A stretch of DNA of 64,000 bases from Rhynchopus sp. YZ270_cl-10 (GCA_964035575.1 OZ037833.1:2418001-2482000); one strand, 5' to 3'; shown: positions 21,027 to 32,024, counted from the stretch's first letter. Program-made: numbers and translations. Notes: generated by a model from the letters alone, not told the origin.

Positions 21027-21756
21027 CCCGGCGCGCTTCGCGCCGGGTCGGGGGCCTCCGGCGGAGTTGTCTCGCCTCACGGTCTTTCGTGAGACACAAC
21101 AAGTGAGAAACTCACGTTACGAGATACTCGAAAACAAAGCGTGGCGGAGCGTCTGCATGGCCGCCGGGGTGGGCTTCGTCGATGGCGGCGTCGGGTTGGC
21201 GACCGCGATCTTCCCTTCATCATGCGCTTTGATGAAGAGCGCTTGATCGCTCACAAGGAGATAGCTAGTCCCGGTCGGGAGCTTCAAGCCCCGGAGCTTG
21301 GCTGCTCCAGGCAGACCTGCCACTCCACGCGCTGTAATCGAAGCGCTTCTTCGTAGTAGGGGGGTCGCTCATACTGCCAAATAGCGTCATCTGGCGAAAT
21401 CACCAAACATAAATTTATATTTAACTTTTCAACCATGCCGGCTAAAAGCCTTCCGCAAAGAAAGGACTCCAGTAGGGAGTGGGGTAGGTGGGGGACAGGG
21501 GATGCCAGGGGAATGATAGAGGGGGATACCATAAGTGCGGCCGCAGATCTGCGCGACGCCAAAGAGGGGAGGCCTTTACTTTTCTATACGGGGTGGGGTG
21601 CGTCCCCTGCGGGGCCGCACCCCACCTCGTCCACTTTACAATGCACCCCGGGCCCTCTCCCCACCCATTTTTCCCACTCCCCGGATGAACTTCGTCCGGA
21701 CGAACTTCGTCCGGCAGTTTTTTTTTTTTTTTTTCCTACCGGACGAACTTCGTCCG
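21027..21756. repeat. Cluster of GC-rich palindromes
   Basis: Short near-perfect palindromes: CCCGGCGCGCTTCGCGCCGGG-type at 21027-21047, and CGGACGAACTTCGTCCG repeated at 21681-21714 and 21738-21756. Similar ones elsewhere are CGCGCTTCGCGCG near 3136 and 21880 and GCGCCGCAGGCGC in the F repeats. Confidence 0.8.
21117..21430 (-). pseudogene. Decayed coding fragment, minus strand
   Basis: On the minus strand, 21430-21284 reads MVEKLNINLCLVISPDD then AIWQYERPPYYEEALRLQRV before a stop. An overlapping frame from 21323 continues protein-like as KLPTGTSYLLVSDQALFIKA to a stop at 21117. Codon choice is GC-rich and regular, unlike the surroundings. The frame break looks like a decayed gene end. I do not recognise the family. 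It sits between GC palindromes, so it may have come in with a mobile element. Confidence 0.4.
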
Positions 21757-22094
21757 ATTTTTGGGTCGCGGAAACACTGCAAGAAATAAAGCAGGGTAGT
21801 AGCTTGAAAGGTGCACTTTTCAAATGTTGCTGGTTTGCTGGTTTAGAAAAAAAAATTTCCCCAGTTGAAAGCGGTCGTCGCGCGCTTCGCGCGCGCCTCC
21901 CTGACAGCCAGAGTGGAGAGGTACAGGGTAAGGTTTGCGAGACAAAGAAAACGGGATATAATCCTTTGTTAACGGAGCTTGGTCTTGCACCTTACGTTCC
22001 ACTAACCGTATAAAATCAATACGTCTTCCAGAAGCAGGGGCTGTTGCAACGGTGGGTCATTTTGAAAAAACGGTCAACTTTTTGCAGCTTTGGC

Positions 22095-22240
22095 CAAGTT
22101 GCATTTTGAGACATTGTAAACTCTATTTTTTTGCGGAGCAAAAAAATAATATCAAGTGGCGCCGCAGGCGAAAAAAAATTAGGGTATGGTGCAAAAAATG
22201 TAGCTTTTTACACCACAGAGTCACTCAATGCACCCTTTTT
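22095..22240 (+). repeat. F2 repeat
   Basis: Contains TTTTTTGCGGAGCAAAAAAA, GGCGCCGCAGGCG and the TAGCTTTTTACACCACAGAG segment also seen at about 330-350 (TAGCTTTTTACAGCACAGAG). Confidence 0.7.
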
Positions 22241-23759
22241 AGGGGTTCGCTTACGTGGGAGGCTTTCTTCTGTGAGGAAAGTGGTGCAGGGGGGATGCGA
22301 AAAACTGAATCCCGAATCCCACTTTTTTTTTTTTATTTTTCCCCAAACCAGTAAACCAGCTCGTTCTGGTTTTGAAACCAGCAAAAGTACCCAAGCTATT
22401 TCCCTGAATAAAGGATGGTGTGATTCAGGGGGTACGGACAACCCATGGACAACCCACGGAAGAACCACGGAGAATCCGTTTGGGTGATCACACCAAAGAA
22501 GGTATTTCTTTATTGCTCTGGAGGATATAGCTATTTTTTTTTTTTTTTGTGCGTCCCTTGTGCGTCTGGAAGAGTCTGTAATGGTGTCCCCTTATTCCGC
22601 ACGCTTGCTGGATATGCTGTTAAAATAGCATACAAAGAAGTGAAGGAGAAGGCAAGGATACCCAAAACGAAACACACATTTTTATCAGAACAAAAAGTAA
22701 AAAAAAAGAAAACAAAAAAAAATCTCAAAGTGTCATCTCTGCCTGAGGTGACAGCTTCAACCCATTTGACGAAAACGATTTTGCCCCACTTTTTTGGATC
22801 AGTCTTTTTTTTTGATCACTACTTGATTTTCCCAACAAAAGATGTGCACGCGAAAAAAAAGCAAAAACTGACAAAAAAATGCACTATATTTCTCTCCTTC
22901 CACATACCAAGTTGTGTTTACGATTGCTTTTTTTTTCTCTCTTTTTTGACTGCCAAAGTGGGGAAGGGGGGTGGAGGGGGGTGAAGGGGAAGAAAGAAAA
23001 CAATACAAAGCAAAGCAAAATTTCAGGGGGGGAAACCATTTCTTTTTTTTTCTCTATTTTTTTCACTATCAACTTCATTTTTTTGATGATACACTATCAC
23101 ACGAGAGGGCTTATCATCTTGCAAAGCTCTTCTCTTCTTTGATGGTACCCATCCTCGCTCGATATGACTTATTTTAAAAAAATCAGAACGTTGAAGACTT
23201 GAAGACAGTACCCGCATCTGGTCTAGCTTGTCCTCTTGCACGACTTGACTTGGTTTCACTGTTGCAATCCAACGCATTTTTGTCAGTGCTCACGTCCTAG
23301 AGATGTTTGTACTTATCAACTTCACCATTTTCTTCACCGTCGTGTGTTGTTGCCGCAACGTAGAGGTGAGTGCACCACGTACCACGGTGTGTGAAGCTGC
23401 TGGGCAGTCGTGCTATGGCTCAACTGACAAAGTGGACGACTGCAACGATCCATAAAAGCCACGTAATAGCTTCATATTGTGGTGTACGGTATGGTGCGTT
23501 AGGCGCTGTCAGCTTCTCTTCAGATTATGAATTCACCCCCATGCACGGGTGTATTCTATTGTCCAACTTTAGTTTGAGATGATGCCAAAAATGGCATCCA
23601 TCCTTCAACTTTTTTTTAGATTTTTTTTCTTTTTTTTTTGAAACAAACAAAAACTCATCAAATTACGTTTCTTTTGGACCTTCAATTTTCGGAGTTCAAA
23701 TACCAAATGGAATATTAGTGTGTCCCAGAAGCTAGAAGCGTTTTTTTTTTTTTTTGCAC

Positions 23760-23874
23760 GGGGGGCGGGGTTTCACAACGTTTCACAACTTTTTACAACT
23801 ATGTACCCACACTGTTGTGAAAGGTTGTGGATAGGATTGGAGTTTTGCAAAATTTTGTGAAACCCCGTCCCCCC
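23760..23874. mobile_element. 115-bp inverted-repeat element
   Basis: Inverted ends GGGGGGCGGGGTTTCACAA and TTGTGAAACCCCGTCCCCCC. Between them are TTTCACAAC-type short repeats in both orientations, similar to those at 46.3 and 48.9 kb. Confidence 0.6.
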
Positions 23875-23913
23875 AGAGAGCACCAACTATTCAACTTCAC
23901 CCCTTTCTTTTAC

Positions 23914-24000
23914 CTACAAAAGCGTAGCTAAAAGGAGAAATAGTTTCCTCCGATACGGTCGCCCATCACCCCCTCCAACAGGGTAATTGAGCAATCAACG
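23914..24000 (+). repeat. Class H cassette
   Basis: Structured-looking element of about 87 nt: GGAGAAA/TTTCCTCC hairpin, the invariant CCGATACGGTCGCC, then CACCCC..GGGTAATTGAGC and AATCAAC. It matches 44004-44086. Confidence 0.65.
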
Positions 24001-25011
24001 AAAAAAAAAAAAAAAAAATCTTTTTTTCCCTTTTACCTTACCCTATCAGAGTTACCTATTTCTTCTCCTCACGTAGAAGATGCTGCGGCAAACGCGGAGG
24101 CGTTTGTCTATTGAGGCCCTCTTTGTCGTCCGGCCCTAATCTACAGAGACATGAAATTCTATTGTGGGGTAAGATGCACGCAAATCCCCCCTTTTCCCCC
24201 ATACACATTTTTACCAATCAGTTATGGGTCCGTTTTGTTTTGTATTTTTTTATTGTGGAAAAAAATGTGTCTCAATTTGCTTGTTTCGCATTTCCACAGG
24301 GTGGGTATTGTTGCATCTACACCAGATATTTTTTTCCTCGGGAAAATGGCGGCCCAAAGAAAGAAGAAAATAATTGGACGCCAAGTTTCTTGGATTACTG
24401 TATCCCGAATAACATGCGTTGTGACAAGGAAACGAACTCCTGGCAACAGGAGTGTGGGACACCTTTGATAACGCTTTGTGGAAAATATCTGTATGCATAA
24501 TAAAGTCGCTCAAAACCGATTCCAGGGGGGTTCTGGGCACCTGTCGGGGCTCAAATGGTGTAGAACCCGAAAAAATGGCCGTGGAACTTTTGAGGGGGGG
24601 GTTAAAAAAGCGACCCATATTCATCTATCAACTTTTTCTCTTTGTATTTTTTTGTCTTTTCCTCAGGGAAGAGAGAGAGAGAGAGAGGGAGGATGTGGTT
24701 GTCTATTGTGGTTGTCTTACCAAAAAAATTTTTTGAATGCAAAAAGGCGCGTTCATCTCTTCAACTCCCCCTTTTTTTTTTGGGTGCACAAAAAGGAAAC
24801 AGCTTTTTGTTGATTTGTTACTTTCACAATCTGCGTGCGGACCCCTTGCATAATATCCGTACGTTGGTCAAAATTCTGATAGGAAAGAAAAGAAAAGACA
24901 TTGATTGGGTGATTCCCGAAGATGAGGAAAAATAAAGTGGCTGTTGTCAGGAAACCTGACAGTTTTTTATTGATAGGTGTTTGCACTATCAGCTTCACTT
25001 TTTTATATATA

Positions 25012-25610
25012 TGGGTCGATTTCAAAACCCCCCCCCCCCAAAAGTTCTTTTTTGTCTTTTTCATGATATAGGCAGTTTTTTTGCAGTCTGAGGTCCGGAA
25101 CCGCCCCAAAAACGATTTTCTGGGAGGTTTTGGGTGGTTTTGGGGCGAAATGGACCTTTTTTGACCATTTTTATGGTATTTTTAGGCTGTTTTTGGCCCT
25201 TCTTCTTACACAGCCTATTGGGGGTCAAAATAGCTATTTTTGACCAAAAAACACAATTTATTTGACGCCAGGAGGCCTCCGTTGGCCCAAATATATCCCA
25301 AAAATGGGCTGTGAGCCCAATCCGACCTGTTTTGGGCACATTTGGCACTTTTCTTGGTGCTTATTTGATGTTTTTTGGTCAAAAATAGCTATTTTGACCC
25401 CCAATAGGCTGTGTAAGAAGAAGGGCCAAAAACAGCCTAAAAATACCATAAAAATGGTCAAAAAAGGTCCATTTCGCCCCAAAACCACCCAAAACCTCCC
25501 AGAAAATCGTTTTTGGGGCGGTTCCGGACCTCAGACTGCAAAAAAACTGCCTATATCATGAAAAAGACAAAAAAGAACTTTTGGGGGGGGGGGGTTTTGA
25601 AATCGACCCA
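25012..25610. mobile_element. Foldback element with perfect 242-bp arms
   Basis: Left arm 25012-25253 and right arm 25369-25610 are inverted copies; I found no mismatch reading them side by side. The spacer is 115 bp. Ends are TGGGTCGATTTCAAAACC and its complement, each flanked by TA (25010-25011, 25611-25612). No coding sequence. Perfect arms imply a recent origin or continuing correction between arms. A transcript would fold into a 242-bp duplex. Shorter matches to its ends (AACTTTTGAGGGGGGGG, CGACCCATAT) occur near 24590-24620. Confidence 0.85.
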
Positions 25611-26032
25611 TATGAACGTTTCGAGGGCCCAAACGACTCAACAAAAGGACCCAATTCAAGAGAGCGTTATTTTGTGCTGTTCTTCGTGTTGCTTTTTTTT
25701 CGATTCCGAATGGGGTTTTTGGGGTCACAACTTTTGGGTGGGTTTTAAAAAAATGACTGCGCTTTGATCTCTGTATGGTAACTAGAATACCTATGCGAAT
25801 TATTCTTTTGATTTTTTCTTCTTTTTCTTCAGATTTCATAAAATCAAGGAAAAAAACACTACGCGCATTTCAACGTCACCCTTTTTTTTTTTTTTTTGAG
25901 GATTTTTTTTCTGTGTGTTGTGTACTCTAGATCGTGGGTTTATCCTTTATTCCCTCCTCCCCTCCCCTCCCCTCTGTCTTTCCTACAAACCCCATTTTTT
26001 TCCTCTTAAACCCCTCTCTCTCACTTCATTTC

Positions 26033-26034
26033 AG
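26033..26034 (+). promoter_or_regulatory. Predicted trans-splice acceptor AG
   Basis: CTCTCTCTCACTTCATTTCAG, a strong pyrimidine tract plus AG, 29 nt before the ATG at 26063. Confidence 0.6.
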
Positions 26035-26062
26035 GTTAATCAAAACAACTTTTTTTACCACA

Positions 26063-27118
26063 ATGTCCACTGTTCACACTATTCGTGGAAAGGATAGAGA
26101 GTCGACCTTTATTATCACAAAGGTTAATGAGACCGTGGTTGGTCTGCTGCAGAGGCAGGCTGATGGTGCGGAGGTGGTGCGCCAGGTGGCAGATGCGGGC
26201 ACCTTCTTAGTGCATGACCCTGAGAACAAAGCGCGCTATTTGGTTCCGTCGTACCTGGCGTTGGACACAGTGGGGAGGCGTGACTACAAGGAGAAGCGCC
26301 AATCCTTCCTGTGTATGTTGCATCACAAAGGCAGCTGCAGAGCGGGGATCTCATGCAATCAGCTGCACCTCCCCAACCCTCTGGTAGGAGGTCTTCGAGT
26401 CTTCGCTGCAGCGCAGGAAGGTGCCTATGTGGTTGCAAAGAGACAGAATTTTGTTGCCGCGCTCAACGTCTGGGACCCCAATGCAGAGCAAAACGTTGTC
26501 ATTGCTTACCATTTGACGCACTCCACCGCAGGACGCCATGCAAGCACCAAAGGAGCCTCCGTTCAACTCTGCCCCTTCCACATGGCAAACGGTTGCCGTT
26601 ACGGAGCAAACTGCAAAGGAATTCACACGAAAGCCTCCTACCAACAGGTCCGGAGGGCGAAGTGCTGTCCGGAGCATGAGGGAGTGCAGTGTGAGGTGGG
26701 ACCTGATATCATGATTACCGGCCAACAGGGGAGTTGCAGTAGTAAGAGCAGCAGCAGCAGCAGTGCGGGGGGAGTCTTGCTTGGTAGGGCAAGAATCTGT
26801 GCAACAAAGGGGTTGGAGAGGTTGCTGGGTAGACAGGCGGAGGAGGTGAAGGTGTGCAGAAGGCATCTGCAGGCACGTTGTGTGCACGCTGATTCATGCA
26901 ACAACATTCATGTCTGCAGAAAATGGTTCGGCGACAGCGCAACAACCAACGCTGCCTGCTACCTCGCAACCCCAAAGAGCCCCACCACCGCCAGTCTCCT
27001 CTCCCTCAGCACATCAGACACCTCCCACCTCGATCTCGAAGATGATGAAGTCCCTGCCCTCATCGAAGACCAACTGATTGATGATTGGGAATCTTCTCTG
27101 GTCCCTGCCGTTCTCTAG
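26063..27118 (+). CDS. CCCH zinc-finger protein, three fingers
   Basis: 351 residues, start at ATG 26063 just after a strong acceptor. Three fingers with the spacing C-x7-C-x5-C-x3-H: LCMLHHKGSCRAGISCNQLH (about residue 83), LCPFHMANGCRYGANCKGIH (about 173) and VCRRHLQARCVHADSCNNIH (about 277). Such fingers bind single-stranded RNA; euglenozoans use many CCCH proteins for post-transcriptional control because genes are transcribed together. A Ser-rich linker lies before finger 3. The tail is acidic (LDLEDDEVPALIEDQLIDDW). No membrane span. Cytoplasmic mRNA regulator is the likely role (inference); no particular orthologue recognised. Confidence 0.87.
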   Translation: MSTVHTIRGKDRESTFIITKVNETVVGLLQRQADGAEVVRQVADAGTFLVHDPENKARYLVPSYLALDTVGRRDYKEKRQSFLCMLHHKGSCRAGISCNQLHLPNPLVGGLRVFAAAQEGAYVVAKRQNFVAALNVWDPNAEQNVVIAYHLTHSTAGRHASTKGASVQLCPFHMANGCRYGANCKGIHTKASYQQVRRAKCCPEHEGVQCEVGPDIMITGQQGSCSSKSSSSSSAGGVLLGRARICATKGLERLLGRQAEEVKVCRRHLQARCVHADSCNNIHVCRKWFGDSATTNAACYLATPKSPTTASLLSLSTSDTSHLDLEDDEVPALIEDQLIDDWESSLVPAVL

Positions 27119-27226
27119 GTTATTCAAAAGGTTCACAGATGAGAACCAATCTTTTGCGTTTTTTATTCATTTAGGTGACCTTCATTTTAACCTTAGGAGA
27201 AGGCTTTGTATAGTAAAATTTTATCG

Positions 27227-27260
27227 GGGTGACGAAGCACGAGAGGCTTACGCTCATCTT
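27227..27260 (+). repeat. Class A stem-loop cassette
   Basis: GGTGACGAAGCACGAGAGGC then TTACGCTCATCTT. The consensus loop is intact; the inner stem pairs AAGC/GCTT. Confidence 0.7.
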
Positions 27261-27540
27261 TAAAAAAAACTGTTCTTTTTTCTTTCATTTCTGTCAAAAA
27301 AAAAGGTTGTGTGTTGGGGGGGGACAAAAAAAAAATGTGTAATGCTTTCCGAGCTTTTCTCGGAGGTAAAAAAAGGAGTGTGTTTGTATGTGTGTCCCTC
27401 CCCTACTTTTTCTCCCCTTTTTCCCTGTTTTAAACGTAGCGTTTTTCCAAAATAAAAAGCCATGAAAAATAATTACATTGGTCAGACCAGAAAGGTGTAT
27501 TTTGTTTCATCTTTTTTGAAGTCAGTCCAGACCTTTTTTT

Positions 27541-27574
27541 ATGTGACTAAGCACAAGAAGCTTAGTTTCATCTT
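27541..27574 (+). repeat. Class A stem-loop cassette
   Basis: ATGTGACTAAGCACAAGAAG then CTTAGTTTCATCTTC. CTAAG pairs with CTTAG. Confidence 0.7.
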
Positions 27575-27888
27575 CCATTTTTTGATTTTTCTTTTTAATT
27601 GCCTTTTTTTGCTGCATCTGTCCCACAATACTCTTTTTAAAAGCATGTGCGACAATGACAGTGTCTGTGATGCGCCGTTTCCCCCCTTTTTTTTTGGGGG
27701 GGGTAATTTATTGTGGTACACAATCCGTCCTTTTTGTTTGGTGACAAAATGGGGCCTCTTTACTACAAAAAAAAACGAAACACTTTTTTTTAATACGATT
27801 TTTTTTTTTGCTTTTGCTGTTCCTATTTCCCTCTTGATTTTTCCCCCCCTCCCTGCTGTTTTACCAGATGTAACGAAATGAATGTAAG

Positions 27889-27980
27889 ACTGCATGGTTG
27901 GGTGTCCACCTCCCGGTACACCCGGTCATACCAAAGGTACACTGTTAAGAGGGCTTTGTATTTCAACAGGCAACTTTTAT
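27889..27980 (+). repeat. Class E cassette, long form
   Basis: ACTGCATGGTTGGGTGTCCA, CCGGTACACCCGG, then GGTACACTGTTAAGAGGG and CTTTGTATTTCAAC. It joins the long and short class E forms end to end. Confidence 0.65.
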
Positions 27981-28157
27981 TTTACCTCTCCCCTCAATTT
28001 TAGTTTTGCCGTGCTGCACATTTTGTTGATTGCTCAAAAAACATCCCCTTACGTGAAAGAAATTGAGGGGAAGATCGTTCTCTTATCTTTATCTCATCTT
28101 TGCCATCTTCAGAGACGAGGGTCGCATCGTCAGGAATACATCTTGAGTCTTTCTTTT

Positions 28158-28193
28158 AAGGTGACTAAGCACGAGAGGCTTAGGTTCATCTTA
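28158..28193 (+). repeat. Class A stem-loop cassette (type copy)
   Basis: AAGGTGA at 28158-28164 pairs with TCATCTT, CTAAGC with GCTTAG, loop ACGAGAG. A pyrimidine tract and CAG follow about 45 nt on. Confidence 0.85.
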
Positions 28194-28238
28194 TAAATTT
28201 TTCTTCTTTTGACAACAATGCGCACTGCTTTCTCTTCA

Positions 28239-28274
28239 GGGTGACTAAGCACTGAGAGGTTCAAGAGCATCTTT
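28239..28274 (+). repeat. Class A stem-loop cassette
   Basis: GGGTGACTAAGCACTGAGAG then GTTCAAGAGCATCTTTT. Directly follows CTTTCTCTTCAG, so it starts at an acceptor-like AG. Confidence 0.6.
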
Positions 28275-28320
28275 TCCCCTTTTTTAGAAAACGGTGATTT
28301 TTTTTGAAGTATTCGTCTCC

Positions 28321-28373
28321 AGTGCCCTGCGCTCCGCTGATGAACGGTGAGGCGTTTTGCACTTTTCAACTTC
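28321..28373 (+). repeat. Class B cassette
   Basis: AGTGCCCTGCGCTCCGCTGA, then TGAACGGTGAGGCG and TTGCACTTTTCAACTTC. Preceded by a CTCCAG acceptor-like AG. Confidence 0.7.
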
Positions 28374-28508
28374 TTTTTGATTACCTGAAAGCACCTAGAA
28401 AAAAATCATTTCCCTTATTGTGGAAACGATGTTTGATGGATACGACAAACTCCATCTTTTAAATAATTTGTCTTTTAATCCTTTTTGGTTACGCTACACA
28501 GCAAAACA

Positions 28509-28565
28509 AGGAAGTGAGAACGACACGGTTCGGCCATAGTTGCCAGATTCCATTTGATCTGTTCA
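28509..28565 (+). repeat. Class I cassette
   Basis: Shares with 31131-31184 the block ACACGGTTCGGCCATAGTTG and GATCTGT, with few differences between. Confidence 0.65.
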
Positions 28566-28894
28566 GGCTTCACTTACCAATGAGATTTTCCCCCTCCCCT
28601 CCCTCTTCCCCTCATATCTGCACCAAAAGGCAATTTTCATTCAAAGTTTTTCTTCACTCTTCCCCCCTTCCCCATTCACGCTTAACGCTTCACTTCTTAC
28701 TCGATTTTATTCCCTCACATTTCCCCATGCCCTTCGTACTTCACGGCAATCTGTATCAACAACAAATGAATTTTTTTTTAAAATGGTGCCAACAATACAT
28801 CATTCAAGCAAAGCTTTCAATTATATGGGGTCAAACAAAGGAAATGGTCACATACCATTGTTAGTTATTTCTCTTTCCTCCCCCTTTTTTCTTT

Positions 28895-28926
28895 AGGTGA
28901 CTAAGCATAGGTTTAGGTTCACCTTA
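28895..28926 (+). repeat. Class A stem-loop cassette
   Basis: AGGTGACTAAGCATAGGTTT then AGGTTCACCTTAC. The outer stem is AGGTGA/TCACCT, fully Watson-Crick here where other copies have a G-T pair. Confidence 0.75.
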
Positions 28927-29410
28927 CATTTTTTTTCTCTTTTTTTAAAAAATCCCCTTCTGAACACAGAAAGGGATTTGATGTTCCACGGTGGAGCACC
29001 TCCTTTCACAATTATTTTTATTATTTTTTTTTTGAAAATGAACGAATTTGAAAATATCAGACGATTTTAAACCACTCTGGGGTTTGACAGTACAAAGGAA
29101 CACTTTGTGATTAACACGGTTCATATGTGAGGCTATGTACAATGTTGATTGACTCTACATACAAGGAGAGACCTGCTGGGTTGCAACCTAACTATGAAAA
29201 AATAATTCTGTGGAGTCAGAGACGGTGCTCTACCGCATGGTCTGTGTCAGGTCTAAATCAAAGCAAAAAAAAATACTACAAAAAACAAAACAAAAAAAAA
29301 AACCTGGTACAGATCTCAAAGAAACACAGAGTGTTCCTCAATTCCTTGATTCCCCTTGACACTGCACTGCGTGCCTGCTTTTTTATTTTTGTTTTTTTTT
29401 ATATTTCATG

Positions 29411-29450
29411 GATGACCAATCACTGAGCAGAGAGGCTTAGAGATTCATCT
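29411..29450 (+). repeat. Class A stem-loop cassette
   Basis: GATGA pairs with TCATC; CTGAGCAGAGAGGCTTAG forms the inner hairpin (CTGAGC/GCTTAG with one G-T pair). Confidence 0.65.
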
Positions 29451-29715
29451 CATAATCCTTTTTTTTTTATTTTTTTTCCTCTTCATCTTCACAGAAAGCA
29501 GCACTGCGCAATCCGATCATATCACCCCCTTCACTCCCCCCCTCCCCTTTTCAATGAACTCCCATGTTGTGGGTATTATATACCATCTTTTTTTAGCGTG
29601 TGGACTTTGTGTAAAGATATCCCCCCGTTTAGAAAATATGAGTGTTTCCTCATATTCTCTATTTAAAAAAAAGTTGCTCTTTAGGGTTCAGGACGGCCTA
29701 CGTCTATACCTTCTG

Positions 29716-29797
29716 CAGTACAAAGGCTTCGGCCAACTTTGAGTACAGAACTTTGTTCCGTTTTTGGAGCGAAGTGAATTGTCGACACAACAAAAAA
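29716..29797 (+). repeat. Class D stem-loop cassette
   Basis: CAGTACAAAGGCTTCGGCCA, ACTTTGAGTACAG, then GGAGCGAAGTGAATTGTCGA ending CACAAC. CAAAG pairs with CTTTG outside the GGC/GCC stem. Confidence 0.7.
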
Positions 29798-29817
29798 TCC
29801 CCCCCCAAAGTGCACGG

Positions 29818-29880
29818 AGTTTGATAACCCCACGGAGCGTCGGTGTTTGTATCTCAAAGGCGTGTTGCACTCTCAACTTC
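29818..29880 (+). repeat. Class B cassette, divergent
   Basis: GAGTTTGATAACCCCACGGA, then AAAGGCGTGTTGCACTCTCA and ACTTC. Keeps the opening hairpin and the tail; the middle has diverged. Confidence 0.55.
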
Positions 29881-29949
29881 ACTTTTTTTTAAATGATGGC
29901 GTGTTTTTTTGTGTTCCTGTGATGCTAATTCCATCTTTCCTAGCTTCAA

Positions 29950-29987
29950 AAGGTGACTAAGGGTTTGCGAGGCTTAGGTACATCTTA
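29950..29987 (+). repeat. Class A stem-loop cassette
   Basis: AAGGTGACTAAGGGTTTGCG then AGGCTTAGGTACATCTTA. CTAAG/CTTAG stem with an enlarged loop. A T-tract and GCAG follow. Confidence 0.7.
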
Positions 29988-31130
29988 TAAACTTTTTTTT
30001 TTGCAGATCTTTTGGAAGAGAAATAATAAGGACAGCCTCCACCTCGGGACTGTTGTTGTATTTTCCCTCCGAAAATCTCCCCTTTATCCTATATCATCCC
30101 ACAAAAAACCCCTCAAAATTTGTGAACGAAGAAAATGAATTGAGAAGCCTAGATCGGGAGAGGGGGGGGTTTTTTTTTGTGCGAAAACCTCGGCTTTCCA
30201 CAAATAAACTCATTTTTCCCCCTCACCCATTTCAGACTTTTTTGAGGAAATGTTTAACGAAAAAAAATTAATGGCGTGTTTGTAGCTTTGTCATGGTGGT
30301 TGTTGTTCATGGAAACAGCACACTTTGCTGACGATCCCCTACATTGTGATTTTTACATCATCGCGACCAAGAACGAAAAACAGATCCTCACTTTCGAAAC
30401 TCCTCCACCTTTTGGTGACTTAAGCATAAGAGACTTGGGTTCATGATATGTGTGTACGAAAGATATATTCATGACTACTCAACCGATTAATTAAGTACAA
30501 TAAAGCACCTTACCAATCCCCCTTTTTTTTCATTGAAATAAATCGTGTGCATAACTACATGCACATTTTTTCTTTTTTGCACAACTCAACTTTCACTTTT
30601 TTGGAGGGAAATTAACGTAGCACATATCAACACGTTGTTTATTTTGTCTCTTTCTTTCGTACGTAGGGTGTTGCAACAAATGTTCCATTTGTTTTGATTC
30701 CTATGTATTTTAATTTTTTTGCATCATTTTTTTTTTTGGTGGAAAACAAATAAAATAGGAAAGAAAAGAATGGAAAATATACTAGAAACGTTTGTTGTGT
30801 TATTGATCATTTTATGTTCCCCCCACCGCCACACCCCCATCATCCCCCTCCCCCTCCCAGTCTCATTTCACAAGGGTAAATCTTCCCTTTCGAGAAACTT
30901 CGAAGTATTTCAAGTACTTTTCAAGTTTCTTTTTCTATTACTCCGTTTTCTCCATACACCCTTTTTTCCCGTTTTATCTTATTTTTATTTTGCACGCGTG
31001 GTTTCTGTACATCTTTTTTTAAAAGTATCGTGTAACAACACATCCTTGTGTCCCGAGCACAAGAAAAAAACCCCTCCTTTGGGTGCCATTGAACACATCA
31101 CCCATGAGAGTCATTGTCGATGAACAACAA

Positions 31131-31184
31131 TGAAGTAAGAATGACACGGTTCGGCCATAGTTGCCTGATGGCATCTGATCTGTG
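31131..31184 (+). repeat. Class I cassette
   Basis: GAAGTAAGAATGACACGGTT continuing CGGCCATAGTTGCCTGAT; second copy of the 28.5-kb element. Confidence 0.65.
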
Positions 31185-31557
31185 TTTTCCCCTTTTTTTT
31201 GCAAGATCTGTACTGTGTGTTAACTATGCGATTTATCCACTCCTTCAATTATCCATTTTATTTTGGGGGGAAACGACAAATGTGGACTCTAACATCTAAC
31301 TCACATTGTCGTAGTCCATTTTAGAGTTCACATTGTTTCCCCTTTTTTTTTTCTTTTCGTGAAATATGTATTGTATGTTAAGAGTCATACCATCTTTTCA
31401 AAATTTTGCCATTTTTTTTTTTTACCAGGATTTTTCTGTTTCCGGTTGGGATGACTACCGAAGCAGTATATTTTCTTCCTGCTATTTTTTTTTGAATGTG
31501 CACGAGAGTAACATTCATCAGTTTTTTTTTGTTTTTTAAATTCTGTTTCAATAAATC

Positions 31558-31593
31558 AAGGTGGCTAAGCGCGAGAGGCTGAGGTTCATCTTA
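31558..31593 (+). repeat. Class A stem-loop cassette
   Basis: AAGGTGGCTAAGCGCGAGAG then GCTGAGGTTCATCTTA. Followed by a long pyrimidine tract ending CTTACAG. Confidence 0.75.
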
Positions 31594-32024
31594 CAAAAAC
31601 GTCAATTTTTCTCTTTTTCCCCGCAATCTTACAGGGTAAAAAGCCCCCAAAAAAAACAACGAGAATCTCACATTAAATTCAAAAGGCTCTTGCCAATACC
31701 AGCAAAATATGCCAAAGCTATCAAGAAGGACTGATTTTACAGTTCTTCGACGTTGTGTGTCGTATTGACGTTATCTATGTGTGGATTGGTTGTGCGATTT
31801 CCCCCCGCAAGGCTCCCCTGTGTGATACTCAGCCATTTTTTTTTTCTCAAGGCTTTCTTTTTGTTTAAATGACTAACCACAGGAGGCTTAGGCACTCAAC
31901 TACCTGTTCTCGTTAGACACGAGAGGCACAGTCATCCGAGTTTTCTTTTCTTTTCTTTTCTCTTGACAGGTGTGTCGTGTGGGAACACCTCCCCAAGCAC
32001 CCAGTCAATATTAATTTTTTTTGT

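Larger units (their letters stand above)
19984..26062. other. Long intergenic region with cassettes, palindromes and a foldback element
   Basis: No intact gene found in 6 kb. Contains class A and B cassettes (20.1-20.9 kb), a GC-rich block with palindromes and a decayed coding fragment (21.0-21.9 kb), an F2 repeat (22.1 kb), a small inverted-repeat element (23760), a class H cassette (23914) and a perfect foldback element (25012-25610). Confidence 0.65.

Noticed and set aside
22445-22984. 179-codon + strand frame
   Set aside because: Lys/Phe-rich low complexity from A and T runs, no leader, no motif.
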